Origin: Annona cherimola
Taxonomy: Eukaryota > Streptophyta > Magnoliopsida > Magnoliales > Annonaceae
DNA length: 64,000 bases
Reading direction: 5' to 3'
Assembly: GCA_030490835.1 (NCBI GenBank)
Contig: CM059975.1
Location: 29,482,133 to 29,546,132 of the forward strand
Made by a program: the position numbers and the translations under genes. The notes beneath the pieces are model-generated. The model searched no databases. It worked only from the letters and a program-made list of their open reading frames with translations, and had not been told where the DNA came from. Shown in pieces: positions 51,909-63,539 of the stretch (the stretch's first letter is position 1; each line of letters starts with the position of its first letter).

Positions 51909-53459
51909 CCACATGTGTAGACACAATATGTAAGCACGATGTTATACAAGATGAGTTTGAAGCTTAGAAATTTGAAAAATAGTTGTCCCTCTAATATCTA
52001 GAAGTTAAGTTGTAATGTTGTTATAATGTTGTTAAATCTTTTTATATGAAATTATTTAACAATATTTTTATCTAAACCTTAAATGGATTATAGCTAGTAT
52101 GTTTTCATTAGATTTTTTAAGTCATTTGATTTGATTTTTATCAGAAATTTATTTTGAACTTTAACTGGATTATCAAGATATTTTATTTAGGGGATTAGAC
52201 GGGCATTTTGATCATTTTATTGTAATTTAATCATGTTAGGACTCCGCAGAAGGGATCATGATTGCGAATTTCTAAAACTTGTGGTTGCCTATTGCAAAAT
52301 GAAAAAGAAGGTTAAGGGCTAAAAGGTGCAACTTAACCTTAACCTTTGACTTAGGGTCCTATTTGCAACTCTTTGGATTTTTACATATAGGTTATACTTT
52401 GCGAAAATTTGCACTTTTGTCTATTTATCTAATAATGAAAACAAGGAAAAAGAAGGGCGGAAAAAGAGAAAAAAGAATAATATATAATGTAATAGAGGTA
52501 ATGACTAACAGTAAATTGAATAAAAGCAAAAAGATAAATTTTGATATGAAAATATATGAAATGAGAATATGATTGTTAATGAGAAAAAGTAGAATAATCT
52601 TAGATCATATCATAAAGGGCTAAAAAAGGTGAAATTTTTTTTTTCCGCACTTCCTTCCCATTACCAAAGGGACCATAAGTTTCATATTTGTAGCAAATAT
52701 TTTAAGTTTCAGAAATTTATTAACGTACCTTGCAGATAAGTGAAACCATGATGTTATTAATAATTTATGACATAAAAAATAACTAAAATAGCCTTTAAAT
52801 GATCCGAATCCAACCTTAAACGAATAGCATTAATTAGTTGTCTGTTCGGATTTTCTGAACACCTTCTATTGGATTTTGTATAAGAAAAGAATATTATAAA
52901 CTTTAAATGGACATATAATTCAAGATATTTATTTAGGGCATTTTAATATTTTACGTCGTCAATTACTGTCGTAGGGCTTCACTTGGCCAAGGGAACCGCA
53001 TCTGCCTGTTTATGAAAGCTACCTACTCCCTGAGTATAGCATTGAGGAGGAAAAATGGGAGAAATTTTTAAGAGAAAGATTTTTTTTAAATTACAGTAAT
53101 ATGACAAAGGTAATGATTCAGAGTAAATAGTATAAAGTTGAAATATATATATATATATAATAATTGTATGGAAAGGCATGAAAAATAATTAAAAAATAAA
53201 ATAGTTCATAGGTAGTTAATATGTTAAATAATATAAAAATGGTGTAAAACGTGAAAAAAATTACTTTTCTTGAATGTCAAATGACACTCAAAACTGAAAC
53301 ATAAAGTTAAAGTGCAAATTTTGGAAAACTTAAAGGGATCTATATTCAAAATTCTCGCGTTGCTTGCCGAAATTTCAACCTAGGAAACCTTTCAAATGCA
53401 AAAAAGTGAAAGGGAATATGCACAGGTTATCTTTATGGCATCTTAACGCAGTGAAGACT
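51909..53459. other. Intergenic, two weak Tourist-like patches
   Basis: Positions 52440-52620 and 53080-53260 resemble reversed Tourist words (AAAAATAATTAAAAAATAAAATAG) but have no clean ends. No gene seen. Confidence 0.4.
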
Positions 53460-53815
53460 GGTGCATGCAGCTCGGGTTTCATCTATTTTTTAATATTTGT
53501 TTTTAAAATTTTTTTATATAATTGTTAATCTAAGTATATTTAACATTTATATTAATTTTTATTATTTTTAGAAACTTTTAGATATTTATTTTTTATTTTT
53601 TAAAATCAGTGGTATTGTCGTAATTCATAAATTACGAAAATGCCACTGATTTTAAAAAATAAAAACAAATATTTAAAAGTTTCAAAAAATGGTAAAAATT
53701 TATATACATGTTAAATACATATATATTAACAATTTTATAAAAATAATTTTAAAAAATATTAAAAAAATAAGTTTTTGCACCCAAGTGTACAAAAGCTAAG
53801 TGCACCTAAGTGCAC
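53460..53815. mobile_element. Foldback element FB4, near-perfect hairpin
   Basis: Arms of about 150 bp are centred near 53627. The left arm ends AAAATCAGTGGTATTGTCG and the right arm begins AAAATGCCACTGATTTT, around TAATTCATAAATTACG. The outer stem has AATTGTTAATCTAAGTATAT against ACATATATATTAACAATT. The tips carry GTGCATGCAG on the left and GCACCCAAGTGTAC / GTGCACCTAAGTGCAC on the right. Confidence 0.88.
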
Positions 53816-53939
53816 CGTAACATGACCATGACTAATCTTAACGCCTACGGAATTCATGTAATGATGGACTATGCATGTATGTATGAGACTTAAGTATCTT
53901 GCGCATTTTTTTGGTTTTTACTTTTTCGTGACCTAGCGT

Positions 53940-54340
53940 GTATCTCTTTCACAAGTAATCTTGTGTAATTTTTTTTATTTTTAAAATGTTGACAATTGAC
54001 AAAATCCATTCGATTCATTCTATTTAGCATCATTCATTGTGTAGAAAACTAAGCTTCATCTAAATCAAATAATGCATAAGCTATATTTACTCAAGATGGA
54101 TATATATATATATATGTAAACAGGAAAATACTTAGATCCATTCACGTGTGAAATACTCCTTAAAACTTATTTTGAAGTATTAAAATTTTTTATTATGTTA
54201 ATTTTACACATTTATAGATATGACATGTATACAGTGATACTAAATAAATGATAGGATTTCCATGACAATATAAATAATTTTAAATACAAAAGTTAGAGTG
54301 GAGTTTTCTTTAACTATCAAGATATTAAAAATAATGATGC
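53940..54340. mobile_element. D-H family MITE (copy F)
   Basis: GTAATCTTGTGTAATTTTTTTTATTTTTAAAATG-like start (23 or more family positions shared with 63560), then TACTTAGATCCATTCACGTG, TTTTATTATGTTAATTTTACAC, TACAGTGATACTAAATAAATG and AAGATATTAAAAATAATGA. Confidence 0.65.
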
Positions 54341-54661
54341 TTCGTAAAAGCAAAATCCTTCATATGTTAAAATTTGTTAATTTTTAACTTTATATATTTT
54401 TATAATTTTAAAAATCAATAGTTTTAATTTTTGACCTCCATTTATGAGATTAAAATTTATTAATTTTTGAAATTATAAAAAATATATTCAAAAATGATAA
54501 ATATGGTCAGATCAAGCCCAAAGCTCCATTGAACAAATTCTGTATAATGACATTTCATAATGCCCAATATAGTCTTTTGGTTTTGGTTACTTCCTCTTCT
54601 ATAAAAATGTGAAAGGGAAGGATCCACGAGGTTTCATCCTAATTTGATATGGATGAGTAAT

Positions 54662-55036
54662 CTCGTTAGCTCAAGCTAAACAAGTGTCTCATTTAGCCTA
54701 CCTCAAAAAACTTATTTGTAACATTTTTTTTACTTTTTCCTTCATACACTTGTTTATCTAAGTATATTTAACATAAAAATCAAGTTTTATTATTTTAGGA
54801 TATGTATATATTTTTTTGAGATTTTTAAACATCTATGTGTGTATATATATTTAAAATACCCTTATATTTAAAAATCTAAAAAAAATAATATACATAGCCG
54901 AAAATGGTAAAACTTGATTATATGTTAAATATACTAATATAAACAAATGTATAAAGAATAAAATAAAAAAAGTTGTTATAAAAGAGTTTTTGAGGTGGGC
55001 TAAGTGAGACATTTATTAAAACCAAGCTAACATGAT
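54662..55036. mobile_element. Foldback element FB5
   Basis: The left tip GTTAGCTCAAGCTAAACAAG then TGTCTCATTTAGCC pairs with the right tip GGCTAAGTGAGACATTTATT then AAGCTAACATGA. The stem continues with ATCTAAGTATATTTAACAT against ATGTTAAATATACTAATAT. The centre is near 54845. Confidence 0.82.
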
Positions 55037-55834
55037 CATTTCTTTTTTATATGCACCCCTAAAAAAAAGGTAAATTTTGTATATGTAAAGATTATTTATG
55101 GGCTCTTCGGAAAAATAAAAACAAAATTGTAAAAATTAGAGAAAAAAAATTCAAAACACCTATATATTATGTATTGAAACTCACGTCTATATGTATATGT
55201 GCACGAAATAGGTAAGGACAAAATTTCAGGGGCATGTATGAAAATTATCCCAACTCCAGAATATGACGTTTGGGTAAAGGTGGGTCACTTAGACGCACTT
55301 GGATGATCCTATGCCGCAAACATCACTCCAAATTAAAACACCCATCGAAAATACCAATACAACCTAATTAATTAATTAATCGGCTTGTACATCAGACAAA
55401 ATATTGGACACGTTGACCATTGATCAAAGAAATACATAAGCATACTGAGCCCAAATAAGACCATGGGATATAATCATATCTATGGAATTGTGAATTCCCC
55501 ATCTAAGATATAAAACCCATTACAGAAATTAAACAAAACTAGCTACAGGATGGGAAAAAAACCAAGATGAGAGGAAAAAAGTATGGTATATCCTTGGGAA
55601 TGGATATATTTACAAGGGTCAAATCTCCCCCACTTGAAAACTGGGTACTGTGATGCCATCCATCCACACGCAGCCAAAAATCCCACCGCCCGCCATCGAG
55701 GAAAATAATATGGGATTCTGTTGATGGTGGGACACATCCACCTATATGATGTTATGGACGGATCTGATGGCCTACACGTGTAGGAAATTGGGCATTCGAG
55801 AGGAAACGGTGAGTCAGTTTGTAGGTGGTGGTAG
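55037..55834. other. 3' flank of the VQ gene
   Basis: The 3' untranslated region of the minus-strand VQ gene should begin at 55834 and run downward. Nothing else is recognisable. The minus frame at 55543-55737 has no motif. Confidence 0.5.
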
Positions 55835-56509
55835 TCACATTAGGTAGCCGCTAGTGTCGCTTTCGGTGGAGGGCTGCTGCTGCTGCTGCTGCGCCCGCCT
55901 CGGCGCCAGCTGAGCCGCGAAGCTCTCCAGAAACCCCTGAGAAGCATCCGCCTCCGCCCTTGCGCCGCCGAACCCACCTCGAAGATACGCATCCCCGCCG
56001 GGCTGTACAACCGAATACATGCCCTCTTCTCCTCCTCTCGCCACCGCCGCAGCCTCCTGTTGCTGCTGTGGGTGGTGATAAGCATACTGATGGTGCTGCA
56101 GGTGGTAGTAAGGCCGAACCGCCATTCCCTGCCGGCGATCTGGGCCGCCCAACTCGAAATTAAGGGTCGGACCACTGCCGCCCACGGTGGGCGCGAAGGG
56201 CCCGGCCGGGGCGCCGGTGAACTGCTGCACCATGGCTCGGAAGTTGGTCGTGTCAGTGTTGAGCAGCGTGGTGGGCGCCCTTCGGGAAGCCCTGGACCGC
56301 CTGCGGGCCGGCCTGCCGGCCCCCCTTCCTTCGTTGCTCGGGCCGACGTTCCTCGAGGCGGCGGCGGTGGTGATGACAGTGGCGTCGGCGGCTACTGGTG
56401 CGCCGCCGAACAGCTGCGGCGCGTTGGGGTGCGCTGCCTGCCGGCCACCAGAGGCCTGAGGCTGGTAGAAGTGCAGCCAGTCGCCGGAGCTGGAGCCTGA
56501 CTCGGTCAT
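55835..56509 (-). CDS. VQ-motif protein
   Basis: Intronless, 224 residues, GC-rich in AT-rich surroundings. The defining VQ motif FRAMVQQFTG (F90 to G99; form FxxxVQxxTG) is intact. A basic stretch RPARRRSRASRR (66-77) just before it is a likely nuclear localisation signal. The rest is low-complexity: Ala/Gly-rich N-terminus, His/Gln-rich centre (HLQHHQYAYHHPQQQQ) and a C-terminal Q run encoded by a (CTG/CAG) repeat. VQ proteins bind WRKY transcription factors and tune defence or growth responses; a partner cannot be assigned here. The single exon, position of the motif and length fit the family. The start is the first ATG of the frame, about 60 bp below a TATA box. Confidence 0.93.
   Translation of the reverse strand: MTESGSSSGDWLHFYQPQASGGRQAAHPNAPQLFGGAPVAADATVITTAAASRNVGPSNEGRGAGRPARRRSRASRRAPTTLLNTDTTNFRAMVQQFTGAPAGPFAPTVGGSGPTLNFELGGPDRRQGMAVRPYYHLQHHQYAYHHPQQQQEAAAVARGGEEGMYSVVQPGGDAYLRGGFGGARAEADASQGFLESFAAQLAPRRAQQQQQQPSTESDTSGYLM
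55871..55889 (-). repeat. CAG/CTG trinucleotide run in the VQ coding sequence
   Basis: Six CTG units in a row on the plus strand encode a polyglutamine run near the C-terminus of the VQ protein. Likely length-variable. Confidence 0.85.
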
Positions 56510-56570
56510 GGCCTTTGGCTGATGGCTGCTACTTTATCAGAGGGGGTTCCAGTCACCCTTGAACCGCGGA

Positions 56571-56615
56571 TTTATATGGCGTAGGGCGCTGATAGCAGCT
56601 GGTCAAAGTTTGACC
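56571..56615 (-). promoter_or_regulatory. VQ promoter: TATA box and palindromic W-box pair
   Basis: On the minus strand TATAAA lies at 56576-56571, 62 bp above the ATG. At 56601-56615 the 15-bp sequence GGTCAAAGTTTGACC is a perfect inverted repeat around one base and contains two facing TTGACC W-box cores, the binding site of WRKY factors. VQ proteins act with WRKY proteins, so a feedback loop is a reasonable guess. Confidence 0.65.
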
Positions 56616-58254
56616 TCGTGGGAGCTTTTTCCGCTAATTAAGCATGATAGATTTCTTGTATGGGTTTACACATGTTGTTATGGGGCGCATCTTTAAATAT
56701 GTAGTCACATGATTTTTTTTTTCATGATCTAAACTGTTAAAAATATTTTAAACGTTATTTCGCTATGACCCAAGAAATTTTGGCCCAACTAAAATACGCC
56801 TATGTGCTACGCTAGTTTTTATAGTAGATTTATATTCTTCAACGATGAAATCATTTTGGGGACCCGCTTATTATATTTAGTCAAATATATCCTATAATTA
56901 ATTAAAATTTTCTATCAAAATAGGTGGTGGATTAGAAAACAATTTTTTCAATTGATATTCCACAACGGGCCATATCATGGTAAAATACTCAGATTTCTTG
57001 TCTTTTTTATTAGATAGGGTTATTTATGCATTTTATTCATTTGATTTATATGAATGATATTTAAAATCCGATAGACGGTTTTGATGGTTAAAAAGCATTA
57101 TGTTGGTCAGTATTTGGATTCTTGGAAGGGTTAGCTGGGGGCTTCGTGAGCCAAGGTCTCAAACATCTGATGGCACGTGAACGTTTGGCAGGCAATTTCT
57201 TGGCGCGTGAGGAAATGTTTGCGTGGAGCTGTCAGCAGCATACTACTCAACACCTTCTCTCCATAAAGAAATATAAAAAATAATGTAACATGATCGGATC
57301 CTTCCGTTCTATTTTAATCATCATGGATAAAATTAAACATATAATATTTATATTTTAAATATAATTTTAATAAATTATAAGAATCTATTATTACATCCAT
57401 TTAAAGACGACGATGGAGTTGTAATTCAATGTACAATATTTTCATGTAATCATTTTGTATGTTTTATGTAAAAATAGATTAGCTATAGCTACATTGATGG
57501 TTAGGATTTTCCAGATATTCTAGGCATTGGAGGTTTAAGAAGCAAGGAATTGGAGTGGAGGTGCATGTAGAAGAGTACTCTCCCTTCTGGAAGGGGTGCA
57601 GGTGATGGGGGTCTACGGTTCCTCGAAGCAGCGGCATTTCATGGGATTGGCCGACTAGAGTTAGGTAAGAGTCAGGGTCATACATGTTTTTGGCTTGGGT
57701 CCGCAAGAGCTAATGATGGTTTTTATTCGGCCTAATGCAAACATTTTAGTGGTTTGGCCCCAATATTTTTGAACCTATCAAACATGAGGAAGTTGGATTG
57801 TGTTGAATTGGGTTCCCATAAGTTCAGAAATCAGATAAATCAAGCAGTTTGAACAATTGGTTTTGGAGGGTTTATTAGTAATTAATTACATCGATTTAAT
57901 GAAATCGACGCAAGGACAATCGCACTTAAAATGATTGTTCTTTTTTTTTATATATAAATAAAAACTATTCCTAGGGTGTCTTTAAATGAGTGCAATAGAA
58001 GTAAAATGATTTCATTACTTACGATTGGTTTCATCGGATTAAAACAAAACACGAATTATGTTTTCCACTATACTTTTAATCTTTATTTTAAAAATCATAT
58101 TATTTGAAAATTACCTTTTTTAAAGTAATATTCTGACTGCTAAAGTCGTTTAGCACTTAAAAAATATGCAATAAGTTTAGTCAATATAATTTTAAGTATT
58201 TTAGCACTAAATAGTATTGCTTAGGATATATGGAGTATATTTTATTCCGAGAGC
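56616..58254. other. Intergenic, AT-rich, no gene assigned
   Basis: It has two GC-richer patches, 57120-57250 and 57480-57720. The second has a minus frame of 75 residues (57479-57706) starting MRTQAKNMYDPDSYLTL, which I do not recognise; it could be a fragment of a gene. No bounded repeat was seen. Confidence 0.4.
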
Positions 58255-58760
58255 ACTTCTATGAAACTCCCTCTCTATGTAACTCTCCTTCATTTTTAAC
58301 ATCTAGATGGTTGATATAAAATCTATTTCATCTATAATATTTAGTATCACTTATACTATCATGGAAATCTTTTCATCTCTCTAGTATCACTATATACGGG
58401 GTCCATTTACAAACATGTAAAATTAACATAATAAAATGATTTAATATTAAATATTAATTTTAAGTAGTATTTTCAACATCTAAATTATCTAAAATATAAT
58501 AAATATGTTGATAAATGATTTTATAAGGTATTTACATTTTAATATACATGTAAATGAATCTAAGCATTTTTCCTAATTTATATATGAATATACCTATTTT
58601 TGAGCAAATATGACTTATGCACATATCAGATTTTGATGGAATTTGGTCTCCTAACTAAGCAAATAATGTTAAATAAAATGAATGGATTGTATTTTCTATT
58701 AAACGTCAAAATCTCAAAAATAGATGGGGTCACATGTATATCCGATTATATAAAAGCGCG
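58255..58760. mobile_element. D-H family MITE (copy G, reverse)
   Basis: Complement of the family order: TTAATATTTAGTATCACTTA..., ATGTAAAATTAACATAATAAAATG, GTATTTTCAACATCTAAATTATC, AATGAATCTAAGCATTTTTCC, CATATCAGATTTTGATGGAATTTGG. Confidence 0.65.
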
Positions 58761-59262
58761 TCTGATTTCAGTTAATCATCAGAAAATGAAACATTGGAAG
58801 GTAACCTGGACTGAACCATTGCTGATAAGAGACACTGAAGCCGTAGATGCGTGATAAAATTAGCAGAATCTGCTTTTTTTGTCAGAGAAAGTTGAAATAA
58901 AAATATATCCGACTGTTAGAGATAAAAAATATCACTTCAATATTAAAAGGTCTAAAACGGCTGCTACTTTCTATTCTACTCGATCCTACAAAAAATTATT
59001 AAAATCTCACTTGTTATACTCAACTTCACTTGAATACAGATATTATTTTTTAAAAAAATTACAATTATAGTTTAAACAAGCCATAACAAATTAACAATAA
59101 AATCGTTTGCAAAAACGTATACAAATTCATTACAAATGATTACTGCAAGAAAATTTCTTATATCCAATCACATGTTGCAGTCAAAAATATAAATTTGAAT
59201 GCGAATAATAGTAAAAATAATTAACTTAAAATCATTTTCAACCAACTCATAATGGTTTTTAT

Positions 59263-59920
59263 TAGGGGTGTAACTCAGCTCTTGAAATTTGAGTCCACCT
59301 CAATCCTAACTTTAAATTTATTTTTAAAAACAAAAATTTTAAATATACATACAACCCTGACCCTTAATTTCGAATACACCTTTTATCAAAAAAAAAAATC
59401 AAATATTTCCACTAAATATGAAATCTTGCATATATACTCACTTAGAATGCTTCAAATATCAAATACACCCCAAACTAACACTTTCTGATAGAAAACCGTC
59501 AATGTGGAGATAAAATGATGGATATATCCTAAACTTAGTACTTGGTTTGAAGCCCCTTGGATACTAATGTGCAACAACAGATCTCTTAATCAATTTTCCT
59601 TATATCCATGAATAGAAAATGGTTTCTTCTATTAGAGATTCCAAAAGGGCTTTAAACTAAGCTTAAGTCTCGGGTATATTTGTCATTGCCTCTAAACAAT
59701 GACGGTTTTCTAATGGACAGTAATGGTTTGGGGTGTATTTGATATTGGGTCATTCTTAGTGAGTATATATGAAAGAGTTCATACTTTGTGAATATATTTG
59801 AAATTAAGGGCAAAGTTTGTGGGTATATTTGAAATTAACCCTTAAAACTTCGAACTAACCCTATTTGTAAACCTAACTCCTAACCCTATTTATGAAATTT
59901 GGGCTTAGATTGAGTTTCAG
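59263..59920. mobile_element. Large inverted repeat, possibly a foldback inside a hAT end
   Basis: A hAT-like end TTAGGGGTGTAACTC starts at about 59262. From about 59350 a long left arm (ACCCTTAATTTCGAATACAC, ATATACTCACTTAGAATG, CAAATACACCCCAAAC, TAGAAAACCGTC) is mirrored in the right arm at 59640-59850 (GACGGTTTTCTAATGG, GGTTTGGGGTGTATTTGAT, CTTAGTGAGTATATATG, TGAAATTAAGGGC). The arms are about 200 bp with moderate divergence. No coding capacity. Confidence 0.7.
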
Positions 59921-61800
59921 CTTGACATTATATCAACAACATCTATTTGTTATTCATCATATACTTATTCAACTTCAAATTTATCACTAAAGAAAAAGTT
60001 TAAGATGATAAATTTTCTATCTTAAAGCAAAAAAGCAAAAGAATGCTTAAGAATTAAAAGAAGTTTGTCCAATTCAAGTGTTGTGCACAGTGCTTGAGGA
60101 GCATGATTTAACGAAGGTAGTAATAAGTTTAGACTAATGATTATTATAAATAAATAAATATTATAATCTTGTAAGATTAGCCCTAGGTTGTTATCTTTTA
60201 ATATTAAATAATATAATATTATGCTAATATAAATGGTGGATAAATAACATTTTGCTTCCCTTGATGATATAATAAAGTACTTTATTTTTTATGAAGATTT
60301 AAGATAAGTGTGCAAATTTGAGGTATTTGCTTTTATTGAATATTAATATAAAATAATATTTCTTGGGTGAGTATGAACGTCCAAGTACTATCCACTTTCA
60401 TTATTAATATATAAATATATAATAGTTTATATTTTGAAAGAGTGTAATACTTACATATATTATATTATATATTGAAGAAGACATTAGAGGGGTGATTTAT
60501 AAATATAAAAATATAAAAAATACATATTGGATTAGGGTTTCCATCAACCTGAGAACAAACCAATTTTAATTAAGTTGGAGTTAAAAAATAGCAAATTTTA
60601 ACACTGCTTGAAATTAAGTTTGGCGGCCGAGTTGGGGTTGAACCTAGACTGATGGTCACTATATATTTTAACTGCGTATAGCATTTTATGCAACAACTTT
60701 TTAATTAATAAATAGATATATTTTTATATACAATGACCCATTTATAGCCCAGGATGCAACCAGTTAGTTTGCCGTGTGGGCAAATGACATAACATGCAGT
60801 AAAGTTCAGGTTGTATTCATTTTATTTTAACTAAATTAATGGTTCCAAGAGCGTAGGTTGTATTATAAATTTATAATGACGTGGTGGGTCAAAAACAAAA
60901 GGGCAGCAGTACTTGCAGGTGGCGTGCGTTGAACCACGGGAACAATATTTTGTGAAATCTTTGACCATGCATTTTGGCTGGACCGCTCACACGTTTTTAA
61001 TCACCCCGCCATATCCAATGAAATCCGAATAACGAGTGTAATAATTACTTCTAATATTACTTTTCCTTCCTAAAATAACACATATACTTATCCTAAAATT
61101 TTTAGTTTTTATAAAAGATTTTTTGCATATAGGTCCCTTAAGTTTGGGAAATTTACACCCTTTTAACTTGTGATTAATATTTGTTATTTTATATAGTCTC
61201 CAATTAAAAATCTTAAGGATGTTTACTTATGACATAAATGACTAAAATGCGACTCCTAGTTATTGAATTGCACTGTTTACTTATGACATAAATGACTAAA
61301 ATGCGACTCCTAGTCTTCAAAAATAGTAAAAATTTATGCACATGTTAAATACACATAAATTAACAATTGTATAAACATATCTTCAAAAATAAAAATATTA
61401 AAAAATGGGTGAAATACACCCCAGTGCACTAAGGCTACGTGCACCCGGGTGCACTGTATTATAGCTCGATATATATTATATTATATGACTTCACTTAACT
61501 GGATGGATAACGTCAGTAATTTTTTACAACTTGAAGTCATATCCTGCGAACATTAAATTTAAGGTTAATATTGGAAAATTTCTCAGACTTGAGGAATATG
61601 TAGGTAAAAATTCCTTTAGTTAATGACTATAACTAATTTTAAAAACACCTTTTTATCTTTTATCTATAATTAATTCTAAGAATGCCTATTTTACTTCTTC
61701 TAAATTCATGTGGTTGCCTCTAACTTTAAATTTAAAAATATTATAACAAAAATTTTAAAAATATTTACACCTCTTTAAAATTGATAAAACTTGGCATATT
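59921..61800. other. Intergenic, AT-rich
   Basis: No gene. It includes a foldback fragment at 61310-61475 (ends GCACCCGGGTGCAC) and a 40-bp direct repeat annotated separately. Confidence 0.45.
61221..61314. repeat. Perfect 40-bp direct repeat
   Basis: GTTTACTTATGACATAAATG followed by ACTAAAATGCGACTCCTAGT is present at 61221-61260 and 61275-61314, period 54 bp, with no mismatch, so the duplication is recent. Confidence 0.95.
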
Positions 61801-61824
61801 AATTAAAGAAGCATGATCTTGTTA

Positions 61825-62090
61825 TTTAATTTTTTTTGTTTTTCTATAAACTTGTCAATCTTAGTATATTCAATATATAAATCAAGTTTTATCATTTTTT
61901 GAGGTGTATATTTTTTTAAGCTTTTTAAGCATAAGGTTATTTTAGTAATTTAACCATTAAAAATGGCAAAAAAAACTTAATTTTAAAAATCTAAATAATA
62001 TATATACATACATTCAAAAATAGTAATACTTGGTTTTCACATTGTTAACAGAAGACAAACAAAAAAATTAATAAAAAAATTTATTAGTGT
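61825..62090. mobile_element. Foldback element FB6, degraded
   Basis: The left arm TTATTTAATTTTTTTTGTTT then CTTAGTATATTCAATATATA and ATCAAGTTTTATCATTTTT is mirrored by AAAAATAGTAATACTTGGTTTT and AACAAAAAAATTAATAAA on the right, less well than in FB4 or FB5. Confidence 0.5.
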
Positions 62091-62399
62091 TGACTAAATA
62101 AGCTATTACTTAACCTTAGCTAGCTTAGTAGGATTATATCTCTAAATTAAAAACACTAAGAAAAATAATATTTTAAAAATTTAAAAATTTAAAATAAGTT
62201 TTGCAGCCGGCCTAAAATGATATTAGGCTGGTCGAAAATAATTACTAGGCTTTTAAAAATACCTCTTTTTATCTTTTAACTATAATTAATTTTTAAAATA
62301 ACCATTTTATCTTTTTTTTAAAAAATGTTCGTCCGATTGCTTCCTTCAATACTATTATCTTCCTTCCATTAAATTATTCTAAATTAAAAAAAAATTTTG

Positions 62400-62685
62400 C
62401 TATCCACGTGAAGCGTCCAATAATTTAAAATCCGGATAACGCAATCCCAATCGCAATCCCAGTCCAAAGCATGTCTGCAACACGGGTGTGAATGCGGCTA
62501 CGAAGGCTACCACACGAAATGCTCCTCTGCGATGCGTATCTCCAAGTCTCGCGTGTCGCTCGGTAACGATGCCAGCCGGACCGAAATCAGACAGGAGCAA
62601 AGCAGTCCCAAGTTTGGCATTGAACTTGGCTGCCTTGTCTCGCGCCTCTCTTCACCTTTCTCGTCGTGGACACCGTTGTAATTTC
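62400..62685. other. GC-rich island, unassigned
   Basis: An abrupt block of about 50% GC in AT-rich surroundings, open in more than one frame on both strands (plus 62488-62721, minus 62400-62600). None of the translations shows a family I recognise. It may be a pseudogene fragment or sequence captured by a transposon. The (TA)n tract at 62686 ends it. Confidence 0.35.
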
Positions 62686-63111
62686 TATATATATATATAT
62701 ATTTTTTTTTTTCATTTTTAACTAGTGTTTCATAAGTTGTACGATAGCTGCTGGAAATCCCATATTTTTGAAAAAAAATCTCTAAATGTTGGAGAAAAGC
62801 TTTGTTGGAAATTGGTTGTTTGTTTTTTCCTTCCTGTCATAGGGGGATTTTGCAATTTTTTACTCGTACTATCGACTTTGCAAAAAAGCTCCTATTTATG
62901 AACTTTTGGGTTATGCTCTTGCAGTAATGATTCCCACCAGGTGATTCCACTATTTTCGCGCATTTTGATGATGACTCACTCTACACATTATATTTAAAAT
63001 CATTCGTTTGTCTAAAAAATCAAGCTTTATATATTTGAGACTGAGGAATATTACATAATAATTTTAGTTTTTCATTTTTACTTTATTCTAATTATTTTTT
63101 GAGGCATGATC

Positions 63112-63456
63112 ACATGCAGCTGACCATATGGATGCCCACATCCATTTGGCCATTTAACTCATTTTTTATTTTTTATTTTTTATAAACATATAAAGTTATG
63201 TATATTTAATCAATAAACTAAGTTTTATCATTTTAGGATATGTTTATATATATTTTTTATTTTTAAATACAAGGGCATTGCTATAGTTTTTTGCATGTGA
63301 AAATTACGATAATACATCTGTATTTAAAAATAAAAAAAATATAAATATATTTAAAATTAGTAAACCTTGGTTTGTAGATTAAATACACCTACTTTACAAG
63401 TTAATAAAAATAAAAAAGGTTAAATGGCTAGACGGATGTGGAGACGCCACATGCAA
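63112..63456. mobile_element. Foldback element FB7
   Basis: The left tip ATGCAGCTGACCATATGGAT then CCACATCCATTTGGCCATTTAAC pairs with the right tip GGTTAAATGGCTAGACGGAT then GTGGAGACGCCACATGC. The centre near 63300 has GGGCATTGCTATAG and AAAATTACGATAATAC, recalling the loop of FB1 and FB4. Confidence 0.8.
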
Positions 63457-63539
63457 GTAAATTTTGATTGAATTTTTTGGCTCACATAATTAAGCACGAT
63501 CACCGCTGTTTATAAACAATAGGTTTTCTATTTTTTTAA

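Noticed and set aside
56060..56500. 146-codon plus frame over the VQ gene
   Set aside because: Antisense shadow of a GC-rich exon; the minus frame carries the intact VQ motif.
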